From: JBCDCE01 sp039182515 | Lineage (GTDB): Bacteria; Pseudomonadota; Alphaproteobacteria; Rhodobacterales; Rhodobacteraceae | Assembly (NCBI GenBank): GCA_039182515.1 | Contig: JBCDCE010000006.1 | Location: 1 to 64,000 of the forward strand | Reading direction: 5' to 3' | Length of the DNA stretch: 64,000 nucleotides | Part shown: piece by piece, positions 1 through 8,714 of the stretch | Layout of the letters: every line of letters starts with the position of its first letter | How positions within the stretch are numbered: the first letter of the stretch is position 1 | The notes under the pieces: model-generated | The model's database searches: none | What the model saw: the letters and a program-made list of their open reading frames with translations, nothing else | What the model was told of the DNA's origin: nothing | Translations under genes and position numbers: made by a program

Positions 1-125
1 TCCCATAGGGTGCTCTGACGTGTTTCTTCGGGAGCTAAGTCGGAATTGTTGCTCTGGTCCGAGCCGCAGGCAACAAGCGCGATAAACGCTAAGACGCTCA
101 AAGTTCTCAGTTTTGTGACAGTCAT
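1..125 (-). CDS. Lipoprotein, N-terminal fragment (runs off window edge)
   Basis: The first 41 codons are visible and the rest lies outside the window. The product opens with a short basic N-terminus (MTVTKLR), a hydrophobic stretch, and a lipobox ending LVAC-G at about residues 17-21, so it should be a lipid-anchored envelope protein. Past the cysteine it turns polar and acidic (SDQSNNSD...). An ATG at 125-123 is the only reasonable start. I do not recognise the family from so short a piece. A possible small reading frame ends 11 bases upstream on the same strand. Confidence 0.55.
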   Translation of the reverse strand, partial: MTVTKLRTLSVLAFIALVACGSDQSNNSDLAPEETRQSTLW

Positions 126-136
126 AAGGTCGGCGC

Positions 137-283
137 TCACTCCCTGGTGCGGAGGATATCCTCCAGCGTGTTGCGCCCCTTACTAGACAAGCCCTCAATG
201 ACCGACAAGGCCTTGGACGGGGAACCACCCTGAGAATTAAGGGCGATGGCATTTTTTGCAGTGTTTTCGCGGCACTGCAGCAC
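137..283 (-). CDS. Possible small ORF upstream of the lipoprotein
   Basis: An open frame ends with TGA at 139-137, 11 bases before the lipoprotein ATG. Its C-terminus looks protein-like (LSVIEGLSSKGRNTLEDIL). No ATG exists in this frame; the only plausible start is a GTG at 283-281, giving about 48 residues, and no good ribosome binding site precedes it. It may be a real small gene with a rare start, the remnant of a longer gene, or chance. I do not recognise it. Confidence 0.25.
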   Translation of the reverse strand: MLQCRENTAKNAIALNSQGGSPSKALSVIEGLSSKGRNTLEDILRTRE

Positions 284-395
284 TTCTCGTTTTGTGACAA
301 AGATGCACCAAATGGCGATGTGAAGCGAAAAGTCGCCCTTTGGCCGCTTGCAATGATCCGTCGTTAGCGCAAAAAACCCTGCATACCTTGCGCGG

Positions 396-410
396 CCCCA
401 CCGTGTGGGG
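396..410 (+). promoter_or_regulatory. Hairpin in the porin leader
   Basis: CCCCAC (396-401) and GTGGGG (405-410) form a six-base-pair stem with a three-base loop about 30 bases before the porin start. No T-run follows, so it is not a terminator. Porin mRNAs are often stabilised or regulated through 5' structures, but nothing here identifies a specific mechanism. Confidence 0.3.
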
Positions 411-438
411 GTGCACCTTTACCAAACGAGGGAAAAAC

Positions 439-1452
439 ATGAAAAAGATTCTTCTCGCAACCACTGCACTGGTTGCAACAGCGAGCTTCGCGGCTGCTGA
501 CGTCTCAATCTCTGGTTCTGCGGAGATGGGCCTTGTCGGTGGTGACGATCAAGAAACACGCTTTCACCAGGACATCGACGTAACGTTCAAAATGTCCGGC
601 GAAACAGACGGCGGCTTGTCCTTTGGTGCAGCTGTTGATCTTGACGAAGCTCAAGATAACGTTGGCGTTGATGTGGACGCGCTTACCAACATCCCAACCA
701 TCAACGACTCCACCAACGACGCACTTGATGACACAGATCAAGACGGTGGCGTAGCGATCTTCATCTCCGGCGACTTCGGTACACTCACATTGGGTGACAC
801 AGATGGCGCGCTCGATTGGGCAGCTACAGAAGCTGGCAACGTCGGTAACCCTGGTTCTATCGCGGACAACGAAACAGCTCACGCGGGCTACCAAGGTTCT
901 TACGCTGACGGCGCATACGACGGCCAAATCCTTCGCTACGACAATACCTTTGGCGATTTCGGCGTAGCTGTTTCTGTTGAAATGGACGATGATCAAGATG
1001 GTGCTGGTGGCAACGATGCAACTATCGATGACATGGGCTTTGCGGTCGGTCTTAAATACAACGTAGAGCTCGCAGGCCTCGACCTGGCACTTGGCGGTGG
1101 TTACCAGTCCATCGACGGTGGTGATGCAACGGCACTCAGCGTAACAACGTCTTTTGACAATGGCCTCAAAGCTGGCGTTGTTTACCTTCAGCGTAACGCT
1201 GACGCAGCTGGTGGTGATCTTACACACATTGGCATCGGCTTTGGCTATGCAGCGGACGCCTTCTCAGTTCACTTGAACTACGGTCAGTTTGATCGTGAAA
1301 CTGGTGGTGCAGCTGACTCATCCGGTTTCGGCCTGGCAGCCAAGTATGACCTTGGTGGCGGCGCAGCTGTGCACTTTGGCTACGGTATGTCGGATGTTGA
1401 CGGTGCTGACTCTACAAGCGACTACTCGCTCGGTCTGTCCATGTCCTTCTAA
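439..1452 (+). CDS. Outer-membrane porin, Rhodobacter type
   Basis: A 337-residue precursor with a clear signal peptide (MKKILLATTALVATASFAAA, cleavage before DVS at about residue 21). The mature part is rich in Gly, Asp, Asn and aromatic residues in alternating beta-strand patterns and ends in a phenylalanine (SLGLSMSF), the usual signal for outer-membrane insertion by the BAM machinery. Such proteins form trimeric 16-stranded pores for small hydrophilic solutes. I chose the ATG at 439 because the signal peptide begins there and GAGGGAAAAAC precedes it; the frame is open further upstream. Codon choice is strongly biased (many GGT, GAC, AAC), typical of a very highly expressed gene. A strong terminator follows at once, so it is probably monocistronic. 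Substrate specificity cannot be read. Confidence 0.93.
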   Translation: MKKILLATTALVATASFAAADVSISGSAEMGLVGGDDQETRFHQDIDVTFKMSGETDGGLSFGAAVDLDEAQDNVGVDVDALTNIPTINDSTNDALDDTDQDGGVAIFISGDFGTLTLGDTDGALDWAATEAGNVGNPGSIADNETAHAGYQGSYADGAYDGQILRYDNTFGDFGVAVSVEMDDDQDGAGGNDATIDDMGFAVGLKYNVELAGLDLALGGGYQSIDGGDATALSVTTSFDNGLKAGVVYLQRNADAAGGDLTHIGIGFGYAADAFSVHLNYGQFDRETGGAADSSGFGLAAKYDLGGGAAVHFGYGMSDVDGADSTSDYSLGLSMSF

Positions 1453-1474
1453 TCCGATCTGGATTTAGGATTTG

Positions 1475-1508
1475 AAGGGCGGGTCCTCGGACCCGCCCTT
1501 TTCTTTTT
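1475..1508 (+). terminator. Rho-independent terminator after the porin gene
   Basis: A perfect 12-base-pair stem (AAGGGCGGGTCC at 1475-1486 with GGACCCGCCCTT at 1489-1500), a two-base loop region, then a T-rich tail. It sits 22 bases after the porin stop. Confidence 0.92.
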
Positions 1509-1546
1509 GGGGTAAGGCTGGAATACCGGGGCAAAGGAACGGGTCG

Positions 1547-3007
1547 ATGTCTGCTCAGTCACCAAAACAGGTTTATCAAGAAGCTTTGGGCCTCCTGAAA
1601 AAAGGAGCGCTCGCGCCCGCACGGCAGCGGCTTGAAGCGGTCGCTAAGGTTCTGCCCAAGGAACCTATGGTGCATGTTCAGCTCGGACTTATTGCTCAGA
1701 AGCAAGATCGCCCCTCAGATGCGGTGCGCGCTTTTTCAAAGGCCCATAGGTTTGCTCCAGAGGTTCTGAAATACGCGCTCTTTTTGAGCGATGCGCTTTT
1801 GGCTGCGGGGCGTGTACAAGATGCAATCACCCATCTTCGCAAAACAAAACAAAGTGCGCCAAAAGCCGTGATCGTTCTCGCGAAGCTTGGTCATGCACTT
1901 CAGCTCAATGGAGACATGGCGGGCGCAGAGGCTGTTTTGCTTGAGGCTATTGCCTTGGCACCTGATGATGGGGATCTCTATAGGGTGCTTTCCGTTTCGC
2001 ACCGCTTTAAAGACGGGCCACTGCTTGATCAAATGACCGCGCTTTATACCAAAGGTTGTGCCACCAAGGAAGGTCAGTGGGCGTTGGGCTTTGCTTTATC
2101 CAAAGCGATGGAAGATCTTAAAGCGTATGACCGTGTGTTTTCCTATTTACAACCGGCCAATGAAGCCGTCCGGCAGGCCTATCCCTTTGACCGCAGCATG
2201 CGGCAAAGCGAGATCGATGCCCTTCTAGCGGCCTGGGAAGGAACGGAATTTTCTCAAACTTTGCCCAATTCACCTGAGGAAAAAGCCGTTTTCGTTACAG
2301 GTTTGCCGCGGTCTGGAACGACACTTTTCGAGCAGATCTTGGCCGCCCACCCGCAGACCGTTTCCATAGGCGAGCCTGGCTTTGCGATGCGCCGCGTGTA
2401 CCGGCTCTTGCAGGCCTCTGACGGCGAGTTTGCAGCGCTCAAAGATGTAAATGCGCACCTGCCCGATGAGGTCGGGCGAGGTTACCTTGAAGACGTCAAA
2501 GCGCGCTTCAAGACCACGAAAGTTCCAATTGATAAGTCTATCCAAACTTACATGGTTTTGGGGGCTATGGCGCAAGCGTTGCCTCAGGCTCGGTTTGTGA
2601 TCGTTGAGCGGGACCCAAGAGACAATCTTTTAAGCATTTACAGAAATCTCTTTGCACCTGGCACGCATCGCTATGCCTATGACTTTGATGATCTCGTATT
2701 TTACCGGCGTACCATGCTGAATGTCGTGGCTTTCTGGAAAGAGCAGCTTGGAAAACAGATGATTACCCTAAGTTACGATGACTTGGTTGCGGATCCCGAA
2801 CAGCAATCTCGCGCCCTGGTGGCAGGAGCGGGATTGAGCTGGGATGATCGGTGCTTGAGCTTCTACAAAACGGCACAGACCGTGACCAGCCTCAGTGTCG
2901 CCCAAGTACGCAAGCCGATTTATCAAAGCTCTACGGCCGCTTGGGAACGCTACGGCGATGATGTACATCCGCTTCTTGAAGCTTTGCAAAAGGATGGTCA
3001 GATTTGA
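1547..3007 (+). CDS. TPR-domain sulfotransferase
   Basis: 486 residues in two parts. Residues about 5-160 are helical repeats of tetratricopeptide type. The C-terminal half is a sulfotransferase with the 5'-phosphosulfate loop GLPRSGTTLFEQIL near residue 250 and the 3'-phosphate motif VERDPRDNLLSIYRN near 355. The family moves sulfate from PAPS to hydroxyl or amine acceptors; relatives with N-terminal TPRs are common in marine alphaproteobacteria and resemble tyrosylprotein sulfotransferases. The acceptor cannot be deduced. The start at 1547 (MSAQSPKQVYQ) has AAAGGAA upstream; the frame is open earlier but that runs through the porin terminator. The stop overlaps the yggS start by four bases (TTGA), suggesting coupled translation. 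Confidence 0.85.
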   Translation: MSAQSPKQVYQEALGLLKKGALAPARQRLEAVAKVLPKEPMVHVQLGLIAQKQDRPSDAVRAFSKAHRFAPEVLKYALFLSDALLAAGRVQDAITHLRKTKQSAPKAVIVLAKLGHALQLNGDMAGAEAVLLEAIALAPDDGDLYRVLSVSHRFKDGPLLDQMTALYTKGCATKEGQWALGFALSKAMEDLKAYDRVFSYLQPANEAVRQAYPFDRSMRQSEIDALLAAWEGTEFSQTLPNSPEEKAVFVTGLPRSGTTLFEQILAAHPQTVSIGEPGFAMRRVYRLLQASDGEFAALKDVNAHLPDEVGRGYLEDVKARFKTTKVPIDKSIQTYMVLGAMAQALPQARFVIVERDPRDNLLSIYRNLFAPGTHRYAYDFDDLVFYRRTMLNVVAFWKEQLGKQMITLSYDDLVADPEQQSRALVAGAGLSWDDRCLSFYKTAQTVTSLSVAQVRKPIYQSSTAAWERYGDDVHPLLEALQKDGQI

Positions 3008-3657
3008 GCTTATCCGACATCACCCAGCGGATCGGTAACGCCGCCAAGTCTGAAGGTCGTGATCCCAAAGACGTGGATTTAATTGCTGTCTCCAAGGTTC
3101 AGCCTAACGAGCGCGTGGCTGCGGTATTGGAGGCCGGGCATAGGCTTTTTGGCGAGAACAAAGTCCAAGAGGCGGCTGGTAAATGGCCAAGTTTTCAAGA
3201 GCAGTATCCAGATGCGCAGGTGCATCTTTTAGGGCCGCTCCAAACAAACAAAGCACGCCAGGCTATGTCGCTCTTTTCAGCTATTCACAGCCTTGATCGA
3301 CCAAAACTTGCCAATACACTCACACGCCTTGCCCAAGAAATGGGGTCCTGCCCAGACCTCTTTATTCAAGTGAACACAGGCGACGAGGCGCAAAAGGCAG
3401 GTGTCGCCTTAGAAGAATTAGACGGCTTTGTGGCCGATTGCAGAGCGTCCGATTTGCCGGTCGTTGGGCTCATGTGTTTGCCACCACAGGCGGAAGAGCC
3501 AGCCCTTCATTTTGCACTCTTGGCAAAGCTTGCGGAACGCAACGGATTGTCTGGCTTATCCATGGGCATGAGTGGTGACTTTGAAACGGCAGTGCAGTTT
3601 GGTGCGACGCATGTGCGCGTGGGCTCCGCGATATTCGGGGATCGCACCTACAACTAG
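3004..3657 (+). CDS. yggS: YggS/PROSC-type pyridoxal-phosphate homeostasis protein
   Basis: 217 residues matching the YggS/PLPBP family, which binds pyridoxal 5'-phosphate on an alanine-racemase-like barrel and buffers vitamin B6 and amino-acid pools without a known catalytic reaction. The PLP lysine is K31 in LIAVSKVQ; later hallmarks are HLLGPLQTNKA, IQVNTGDE (usually VN-E-K) and GLSMGMSGDFETAV with GATHVRVGSAIFG at the end. It starts with TTG inside the sulfotransferase stop; AAAGGATGG upstream can serve as ribosome binding site. Length is normal for the family. It converges with the L,D-transpeptidase gene, overlapping it by four bases. Confidence 0.93.
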   Translation: MSLSDITQRIGNAAKSEGRDPKDVDLIAVSKVQPNERVAAVLEAGHRLFGENKVQEAAGKWPSFQEQYPDAQVHLLGPLQTNKARQAMSLFSAIHSLDRPKLANTLTRLAQEMGSCPDLFIQVNTGDEAQKAGVALEELDGFVADCRASDLPVVGLMCLPPQAEEPALHFALLAKLAERNGLSGLSMGMSGDFETAVQFGATHVRVGSAIFGDRTYN

Positions 3658-4166
3658 CTCGCGCCGGGCACGACCAGTTTGGTTTGATAGCTGATGCGCT
3701 CTGCAATCCAAAGCAGATGCACAGGATCTAGAGCGATACAGCCTTCGGTGGCTGCGCCAGGCCTCCGCCAGCGGTGAATGAAGATCGCAGATCCATGCCC
3801 ACCCTCGTCTTTGCGGGCAAATGGCCAGTTCCAATTGGTCAAAATCACTAGGTCATAAAGCGGATCAGCGCGTCTGAGCTGCTCTGCAGAGCCTTGAAAC
3901 GGGGCTTTCACCATGAGGTTGTAGTCTTCGTGTTTTGGATCATCGCACCAGAGATCGCGTGGGAGGATCGGGACCGCCCAGTCAGCGGGCTTGGCCATGC
4001 GATCGGGTCTGTAAAGCATGCCGACAATCCCATGTCGTCCCGCGGGCGTTGCGCCATCCCCTTCGCGTTTATGGGAAGAAATGCCGGAGCGACCAAGCGT
4101 CATGGGAAAAAATCTGTTCCAAAAGCGCAGGCCGGTCGGTGTGACGACAAGGTCTTCAGGGCTCAC
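3654..4166 (-). CDS. L,D-transpeptidase (YkuD domain) family protein
   Basis: 170 residues, essentially a single YkuD-type catalytic domain. The active-site pattern is seen as HGSAIFIH (His131) followed by ATEGCIAL with the nucleophile Cys143; the usual Ser/Thr-His before Gly-Cys is replaced by Thr-Glu, a known variant in this shorter subfamily. L,D-transpeptidases form 3-3 cross-links or attach proteins to peptidoglycan. There is no signal peptide, so export or a non-classical role is open. It starts with GTG overlapping the ribA stop (GTGA), indicating translational coupling to ribA, and its stop overlaps convergent yggS by four bases. Confidence 0.82.
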   Translation of the reverse strand: MSPEDLVVTPTGLRFWNRFFPMTLGRSGISSHKREGDGATPAGRHGIVGMLYRPDRMAKPADWAVPILPRDLWCDDPKHEDYNLMVKAPFQGSAEQLRRADPLYDLVILTNWNWPFARKDEGGHGSAIFIHRWRRPGAATEGCIALDPVHLLWIAERISYQTKLVVPGAS

Positions 4167-5284
4167 AATAGATGCCCAGATTTAGCAGCTTTGGTGGCGA
4201 GATATGCCTCATTAAATGGGTTTTTGCCAGGTTTCAGCGCAACGCGATCTGTGACTTCAATGCCTTGATCAATGAGTTTGGCAACTTTTGCAGGGTTGTT
4301 GGTTAACAATCTTACCTGAGGGACTTTGAGGGCTTTAAGGAGGGCTGCTCCAAGGCGGAAATCGCGCTCATCATCTTCAAAGCCAAGCCTGTGGTTAGCT
4401 TCCACAGTGTCGAACCCCTGATTTTGCAAACTGTACGCGCGCATTTTGTTGCTCAGGCCAATGCCGCGCCCTTCTTGGTTGAGATAGAGCAGTACACCAG
4501 AACCTTCGGCGCCCATTTGCTCGAGCGCCCCGTTGAGCTGCGGCCCGCAGTCGCATTTCAGTGAGCCAATGACATCTCCGGTGAAACATGCCGAATGCAG
4601 CCTTGTGAGAACGGGTTTTGAGCGGTCAATTGTTCCAACTTCAATCGCGTAGTGTTCTTCAGATCCGTCGTTGGGCCGAAACACGTGCAATCTCGCTTGC
4701 GGAGATACGGCGATTGGGAGCCGTGCGCTCACAACGTCTTGCAAAAGCGCGCTGTGGGCGGTTCCAGCGTCTTCCTGACTGAGGGATGTAAGGTAAGGAA
4801 CCAGTGCTTCGGTGGCCTCCGTCTGTTCCACGACAATCACAGCAGGCAATAGATGGGCTGCCTTTGCCAAATTTAATCCGGCGCGTTCCGCATCCGCGGT
4901 TCCTCCGCGCAGACTATTGAAGGGCCCCTTCATCGGGTGGTCGAGATCAAGGGCTGGATCCGCAAGGGCGCGGGCCCAAGCGAGATTTGCATCCCGAGGG
5001 AGGACTATGCGGGCAAGGTCTCCATCATAAGCGCGCGCTTTGAGAACCTCGGCACGCCAATGGGTGATTGCGATATGAGGTGTGGGTCCAAGGCTCCTCA
5101 GCGCGTCAAAACGCTCTGGTGTGAGTGTTTCTATCGCCGACACCAAAACCGGAATCGGTCCGTCGATCCGCACGGCCAAGCCAACGCGCAGGTCTGCACG
5201 CGCCCTGGCAAGGCGCTCGGATTGTTTCGGAAAGAGCTGATCAATCGGAGCCATGCGCCAGGCATGCGCCACAAATTGAAACAT
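4163..5284 (-). CDS. ribA: GTP cyclohydrolase II (riboflavin biosynthesis)
   Basis: The C-terminal 200 residues are a complete GTP cyclohydrolase II: zinc cysteines in HSACFTGDVIG...KCDCGPQ (C233, C244, C246 from this start) and the GTP-site motif NQEGRGIGL. It opens the imidazole ring of GTP in the first step of riboflavin synthesis. The N-terminal 170 residues are the extra domain found on alphaproteobacterial RibA proteins (GTP_CH_N type); I see no DHBP-synthase active site, so this is not RibBA. The start at 5284 is preferred because AAAAGGG lies 6-7 bases upstream and it leaves about 100 bases before the divergent regulator; the frame is open to 5383, which would leave two bases. The downstream L,D-transpeptidase overlaps its stop. 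Confidence 0.9.
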   Translation of the reverse strand: MFQFVAHAWRMAPIDQLFPKQSERLARARADLRVGLAVRIDGPIPVLVSAIETLTPERFDALRSLGPTPHIAITHWRAEVLKARAYDGDLARIVLPRDANLAWARALADPALDLDHPMKGPFNSLRGGTADAERAGLNLAKAAHLLPAVIVVEQTEATEALVPYLTSLSQEDAGTAHSALLQDVVSARLPIAVSPQARLHVFRPNDGSEEHYAIEVGTIDRSKPVLTRLHSACFTGDVIGSLKCDCGPQLNGALEQMGAEGSGVLLYLNQEGRGIGLSNKMRAYSLQNQGFDTVEANHRLGFEDDERDFRLGAALLKALKVPQVRLLTNNPAKVAKLIDQGIEVTDRVALKPGKNPFNEAYLATKAAKSGHLL

Positions 5285-5385
5285 TTGCAACCCTTTTGAC
5301 ACGTCCACGTGAGAGCGCTGTCGCAAATATTGCCGAGGCGGCGTCTTGAGCGCATCTCTAGGGCAAGCAAAAGGAGTGGCCACCG

Positions 5386-6072
5386 ATGGCGCAGCTGAAA
5401 AAAATTCTACTCGTTGATGATGACGACGATCTTCGCGAAGCTCTTTCCGAGCAATTGGTGATGACCGAAGACTTTGACGTTTTTGAAGCCGCCAATGGCG
5501 CCCAGGCCATGGACCGGGTGAAAGAAGGCCTCTATGAGCTTGTGATCCTCGACGTTGGTTTGCCAGATACAGATGGCCGTGAATTGTGCCGTTTGATGCG
5601 CAAACAGGGTGTGAAATGCCCTGTATTGATGCTTACAGGTCACGATAGCGATGCCGATACGATCCTCGGCTTGGACGCTGGTGCCAACGACTACGTTACA
5701 AAGCCTTTCAAGTTCCCAGTGCTTCTCGCGCGGATCCGTGCGCAGTTGCGTACTCATGAGCAATCGGAAGATGCTGTGTTCCAGCTTGGGCCATACACGT
5801 TCAAACCTGCTCAAAAGATGCTTGTGACGGACGAAGATCGCAAAATTCGCTTAACCGAAAAAGAGACGAACATTCTGAAATTTCTCTACCGCGCCACCGA
5901 AGGTGTGGTGGCCCGCGATATCCTCTTGCATGAGGTCTGGGGCTACAATGCGGGTGTTACGACGCACACATTGGAGACACATATTTATCGTCTTAGGCAA
6001 AAAATTGAACCAGATCCGTCAAATGCTCGCCTTCTTGTTACCGAATCTGGTGGCTATAGATTGGTTGCGTGA
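5386..6072 (+). CDS. cenR: OmpR-family response regulator, CenR-like
   Basis: 228 residues: receiver domain (acidic pocket DDDDD at 11-15, phosphoacceptor Asp56 in VILDVGLP, conserved Lys in VTKPF) followed by a winged-helix DNA-binding domain (LTEKETNILKFLY, THTLETHIYRLRQKIEPD). No sensor kinase is adjacent, so it is an orphan here. The sequence style and neighbourhood (xthA, ftsK and lolA nearby) fit CenR, the essential envelope regulator of Caulobacter and Rhodobacter; that name is an inference from memory of the family and not proven. A strong terminator follows, so it is likely a single-gene unit transcribed divergently from ribA. Confidence 0.85.
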   Translation: MAQLKKILLVDDDDDLREALSEQLVMTEDFDVFEAANGAQAMDRVKEGLYELVILDVGLPDTDGRELCRLMRKQGVKCPVLMLTGHDSDADTILGLDAGANDYVTKPFKFPVLLARIRAQLRTHEQSEDAVFQLGPYTFKPAQKMLVTDEDRKIRLTEKETNILKFLYRATEGVVARDILLHEVWGYNAGVTTHTLETHIYRLRQKIEPDPSNARLLVTESGGYRLVA

Positions 6073-6150
6073 TCCAATTTCTTCGGAACCGCGTATTGTA
6101 AACGAGATCCCTTGATACCGGGGTTATGGTATCATCCTCCCTGTTGAACT

Positions 6151-6179
6151 GCCGGGCTCTTTGAGCCCGGCTTTTTTTT
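6151..6179 (+). terminator. Rho-independent terminator after the response regulator
   Basis: Perfect nine-base-pair stem GCCGGGCTC (6151-6159) with GAGCCCGGC (6163-6171), three-base loop, followed by eight T (6172-6179). Confidence 0.95.
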
Positions 6180-6249
6180 GCTGCTTTTGGAATTCACGTT
6201 TTTCATTCCGTGATCTAGGGTCGCGTCGGATTTATTGGGAGCGCGGTTC

Positions 6250-7038
6250 ATGCCTTTTACTTTGGCGACTTGGAACATTAACTCGGTGCGCCTACGCGCG
6301 GACTTGGTTGCAAAGCTTCTGCGCGAAGAGGCTCCGGATGTGCTCTGCTTACAAGAGTGCAAAAGCCCGGTTGAGAAAATCCCGATGGAGGTCTTTGAAG
6401 AGCTTGGATACCGCCACATCGTTGCGCGGGGCCAAAAAGGGTACAATGGCGTTGCCATTCTTTCAAAGCAGCCTTTGGAAGACGCGGGCGGAGGCGACTA
6501 TGCCAGTTTGGGACATGCACGGCATGTGGTTGCGCGGCTCGAAAATGGTGTGGAAATCCACAACCACTACATCCCAGCGGGCGGCGACGTTCCGGATCGA
6601 GAGAAAAACGTCAAGTTTGGGCAAAAGCTCGACTATTTGACGGAGCTTACAGCAGAACTTAAAGCAGCGCCCCCCAAGCGGTCTATTCTCGTTGGCGATC
6701 TCAACATCGCGCCGCGTGAAGACGACGTTTGGGACCATAAAAAGATGCTAAAAATTGTGAGCCACACGCCGATCGAGGTGGAGCATTTGGAAGTGCTTCG
6801 CGAAGCGGGCGGATATGTGGATGTGACCCGACAAGATATCCCAGAGGGGCTCTTGTACTCTTGGTGGTCGTACCGCGCGAAAGATTGGGATGCAGCAGAC
6901 AAAGGCCGCAGGCTCGATCATATTTGGGCCACAAGCGATATCGCAGGCACTGCTTCAGGCTCGCGGATCTTACGCGCGGTGCGTGGATGGGAAAAACCCA
7001 GTGATCACGCGCCGGTCTTTGCAACATTTGATCTTTGA
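6250..7038 (+). CDS. xthA: Exodeoxyribonuclease III
   Basis: 262 residues with every hallmark of the exonuclease III/AP-endonuclease family: ATWNINSVR at the N-terminus, LQECK with the metal-binding Glu, YNGVAILS, GDLNIAP, and the catalytic DHAPV at the end. It incises at abasic sites and removes 3'-blocking groups in base-excision repair. The ATG at 6250 is preferred (GGGAG eight bases upstream); an in-frame TTG at 6235 would add five residues. Confidence 0.95.
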   Translation: MPFTLATWNINSVRLRADLVAKLLREEAPDVLCLQECKSPVEKIPMEVFEELGYRHIVARGQKGYNGVAILSKQPLEDAGGGDYASLGHARHVVARLENGVEIHNHYIPAGGDVPDREKNVKFGQKLDYLTELTAELKAAPPKRSILVGDLNIAPREDDVWDHKKMLKIVSHTPIEVEHLEVLREAGGYVDVTRQDIPEGLLYSWWSYRAKDWDAADKGRRLDHIWATSDIAGTASGSRILRAVRGWEKPSDHAPVFATFDL

Positions 7039-7130
7039 TCTCTGCTTTATCCCTTGTTTCGGCTTGACCCCTTTGCAAGCGCAGCTCTGCGGGCCATATA
7101 GAGCGCAACACACTCTAGGAAGGATGTCCC

Positions 7131-8048
7131 ATGCTTGGATTGGGCGACACACCCACCGCGCCAGCGGGTGATTTGATAAAAGACAGCTCAGAAGCCACAT
7201 TTATGGTGGATGTTGTTGAGCAATCTCAAACCGTACCTGTGATCGTAGATTTCTGGGCGCCTTGGTGCGGACCCTGTAAAACGCTCGGTCCTCAGCTTGA
7301 AGCGGCTGTCACGAAGGCCGGTGGGGCGGTCAAGATGGTGAAGATCGACGTGGATCAAAACCAAGGTATCGCCGGGCAATTGCGCATCCAATCGATCCCT
7401 ACGGTTTACGCCTTCTTTCAAGGACAACCCGTAGATGGCTTCCAAGGCGCAGTGCCAGGGTCTGAGGTTGAGGATTTCGTAAACCGTGTTGCGGCTCTAG
7501 GAGGTGGCGGCGACGCTGCTGGCGGGCTCGAAGAAGCGCTCGATGCCGCTGATGCAATGCTCGCGGAAGGGGCGGCCGTTGATGCGGCGCAAACCTTTGC
7601 TGCGATTTTGGGCGAGGACCCTAATAATCCGAGGGCTTATGCTGGTTTGGCACAAGCGCATATCGCTTTGGAGGATTTGGACCAGGCCGAAGCCGTGCTT
7701 AACGGAGTGCCTGCAGAGATCTCGCAGGATCCTGTGATTGAGGCGGTTTTTGCGCAGATCGCTTTGGCAAAGCAGGCTGCTGACGCAGGCCCGATCGGGG
7801 ATCTTAAAGCTGCTTTGGAAGCTGATGAAAACAATCATGAAGCGCGGTTCGATCTTGCCACGGCGTTGCATGCAAGTGGTGACGCTCAGGGGGCTGTAGA
7901 TCAGCTCTTAGAGCTCTTTCGTCGCGATCGGGAGTGGAACGATGGGGCTGCCAAAACCCAGCTTTTCACGATCTTTGACGCGCTCAAACCCGAAGATCCT
8001 GTTGCGTTGAACGGGCGTCGGAAATTGTCGTCGTTGATATTTGCCTGA
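7131..8048 (+). CDS. Thioredoxin-TPR co-chaperone, YbbN/CnoX type
   Basis: 305 residues. Residues 20-120 are a thioredoxin domain with the active site WCGPC (C46, C49) and the cis-proline motif IQSIPTVYAF. The remainder is helical TPR-like repeats (ADAMLAEGAAVDAAQTF..., YAGLAQAHIALEDLDQAEAVL...) ending in a conserved segment. YbbN/CnoX proteins protect clients from oxidation and hand them to GroEL. Unlike E. coli YbbN, which has SxxC, this protein keeps both cysteines as in Caulobacter-type CnoX. AGGAAGGATG precedes the start. The Lon-N gene follows 27 bases later, probably in the same operon. Confidence 0.9.
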   Translation: MLGLGDTPTAPAGDLIKDSSEATFMVDVVEQSQTVPVIVDFWAPWCGPCKTLGPQLEAAVTKAGGAVKMVKIDVDQNQGIAGQLRIQSIPTVYAFFQGQPVDGFQGAVPGSEVEDFVNRVAALGGGGDAAGGLEEALDAADAMLAEGAAVDAAQTFAAILGEDPNNPRAYAGLAQAHIALEDLDQAEAVLNGVPAEISQDPVIEAVFAQIALAKQAADAGPIGDLKAALEADENNHEARFDLATALHASGDAQGAVDQLLELFRRDREWNDGAAKTQLFTIFDALKPEDPVALNGRRKLSSLIFA

Positions 8049-8075
8049 TCGGCGGATCGGCTTAGTTAGATCGTT

Positions 8076-8714
8076 ATGATCAAAACATCCGATCTTCCAG
8101 ATGTGATACCCGTCTTCCCTTTGCCCGGCGCATTGCTTTTGCCCCGGGCACGTCTGCCGCTTCATATCTTTGAGCCGCGCTATCTCGCGATGGTTGAGGA
8201 TTGTCTCAAAACGCCACAGCGTTTGATTGGGATGATTCAGCCCTATGAGGGGCGCGGTGAAACGGGCTTACACGGCATTGGTTGCGCGGGCCGGATCACG
8301 TCTTTCTCCGAAACGGAAGATGGGCGGTATATGATCACTTTGGCCGGCGTCTCGCGGTTTCGGGTGCACAATGAGATTGATGGCTTCACACCTTATCGCC
8401 GCTGCGATGTGCAATGGTCGGGATTTGAGCGCGATTTGGGTCTTGTTGAGAAAGACACACAGTTCGCGCGCGCGGAGTTCTTTGAACTTCTGGAGCGTTA
8501 TTTTGAAGCGCAAGGCCTCTCGACGGATTGGGACTCTTTGAAAGATGCCGACGATGAATTGCTCATCAATTCACTCTCGATGCTTTGTCCATTTGAGCCC
8601 GAGGACAAACAAGCTCTTTTAGAAGCACCGTCCTTGGCGACACGTCGTGAGACAATCGTTACACTTTTGGAGTTCGCGCTGCGTGGTGGGCAAGCGGAAG
8701 AGATCATGCAGTGA
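8076..8714 (+). CDS. Lon N-terminal (LON_substr_bdg) domain protein
   Basis: 212 residues resembling the substrate-recognition domain of Lon protease without the ATPase or peptidase parts: IPVFPLPGALLLPRARLPLHIFEPRY, then GCAGRITSFSETEDGRY and GVSRFRV. Such stand-alone proteins are widespread; their role is unknown and is presumed to be in protein quality control, which fits the YbbN-type co-chaperone just upstream. Its TGA overlaps the GTG of the next tiny gene (GTGA). Confidence 0.87.
   Translation: MIKTSDLPDVIPVFPLPGALLLPRARLPLHIFEPRYLAMVEDCLKTPQRLIGMIQPYEGRGETGLHGIGCAGRITSFSETEDGRYMITLAGVSRFRVHNEIDGFTPYRRCDVQWSGFERDLGLVEKDTQFARAEFFELLERYFEAQGLSTDWDSLKDADDELLINSLSMLCPFEPEDKQALLEAPSLATRRETIVTLLEFALRGGQAEEIMQ

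Noticed and set aside
505..1227. 240-aa minus-strand ORF antisense to the porin gene
   Set aside because: Shadow of the codon-biased porin frame; cysteine/valine-rich composition with no ribosome binding site and no recognisable domain.
4163..5284. Bifunctional RibBA
   Set aside because: The N-terminal domain lacks the DHBP-synthase metal and acid motifs; only the cyclohydrolase II half is complete.
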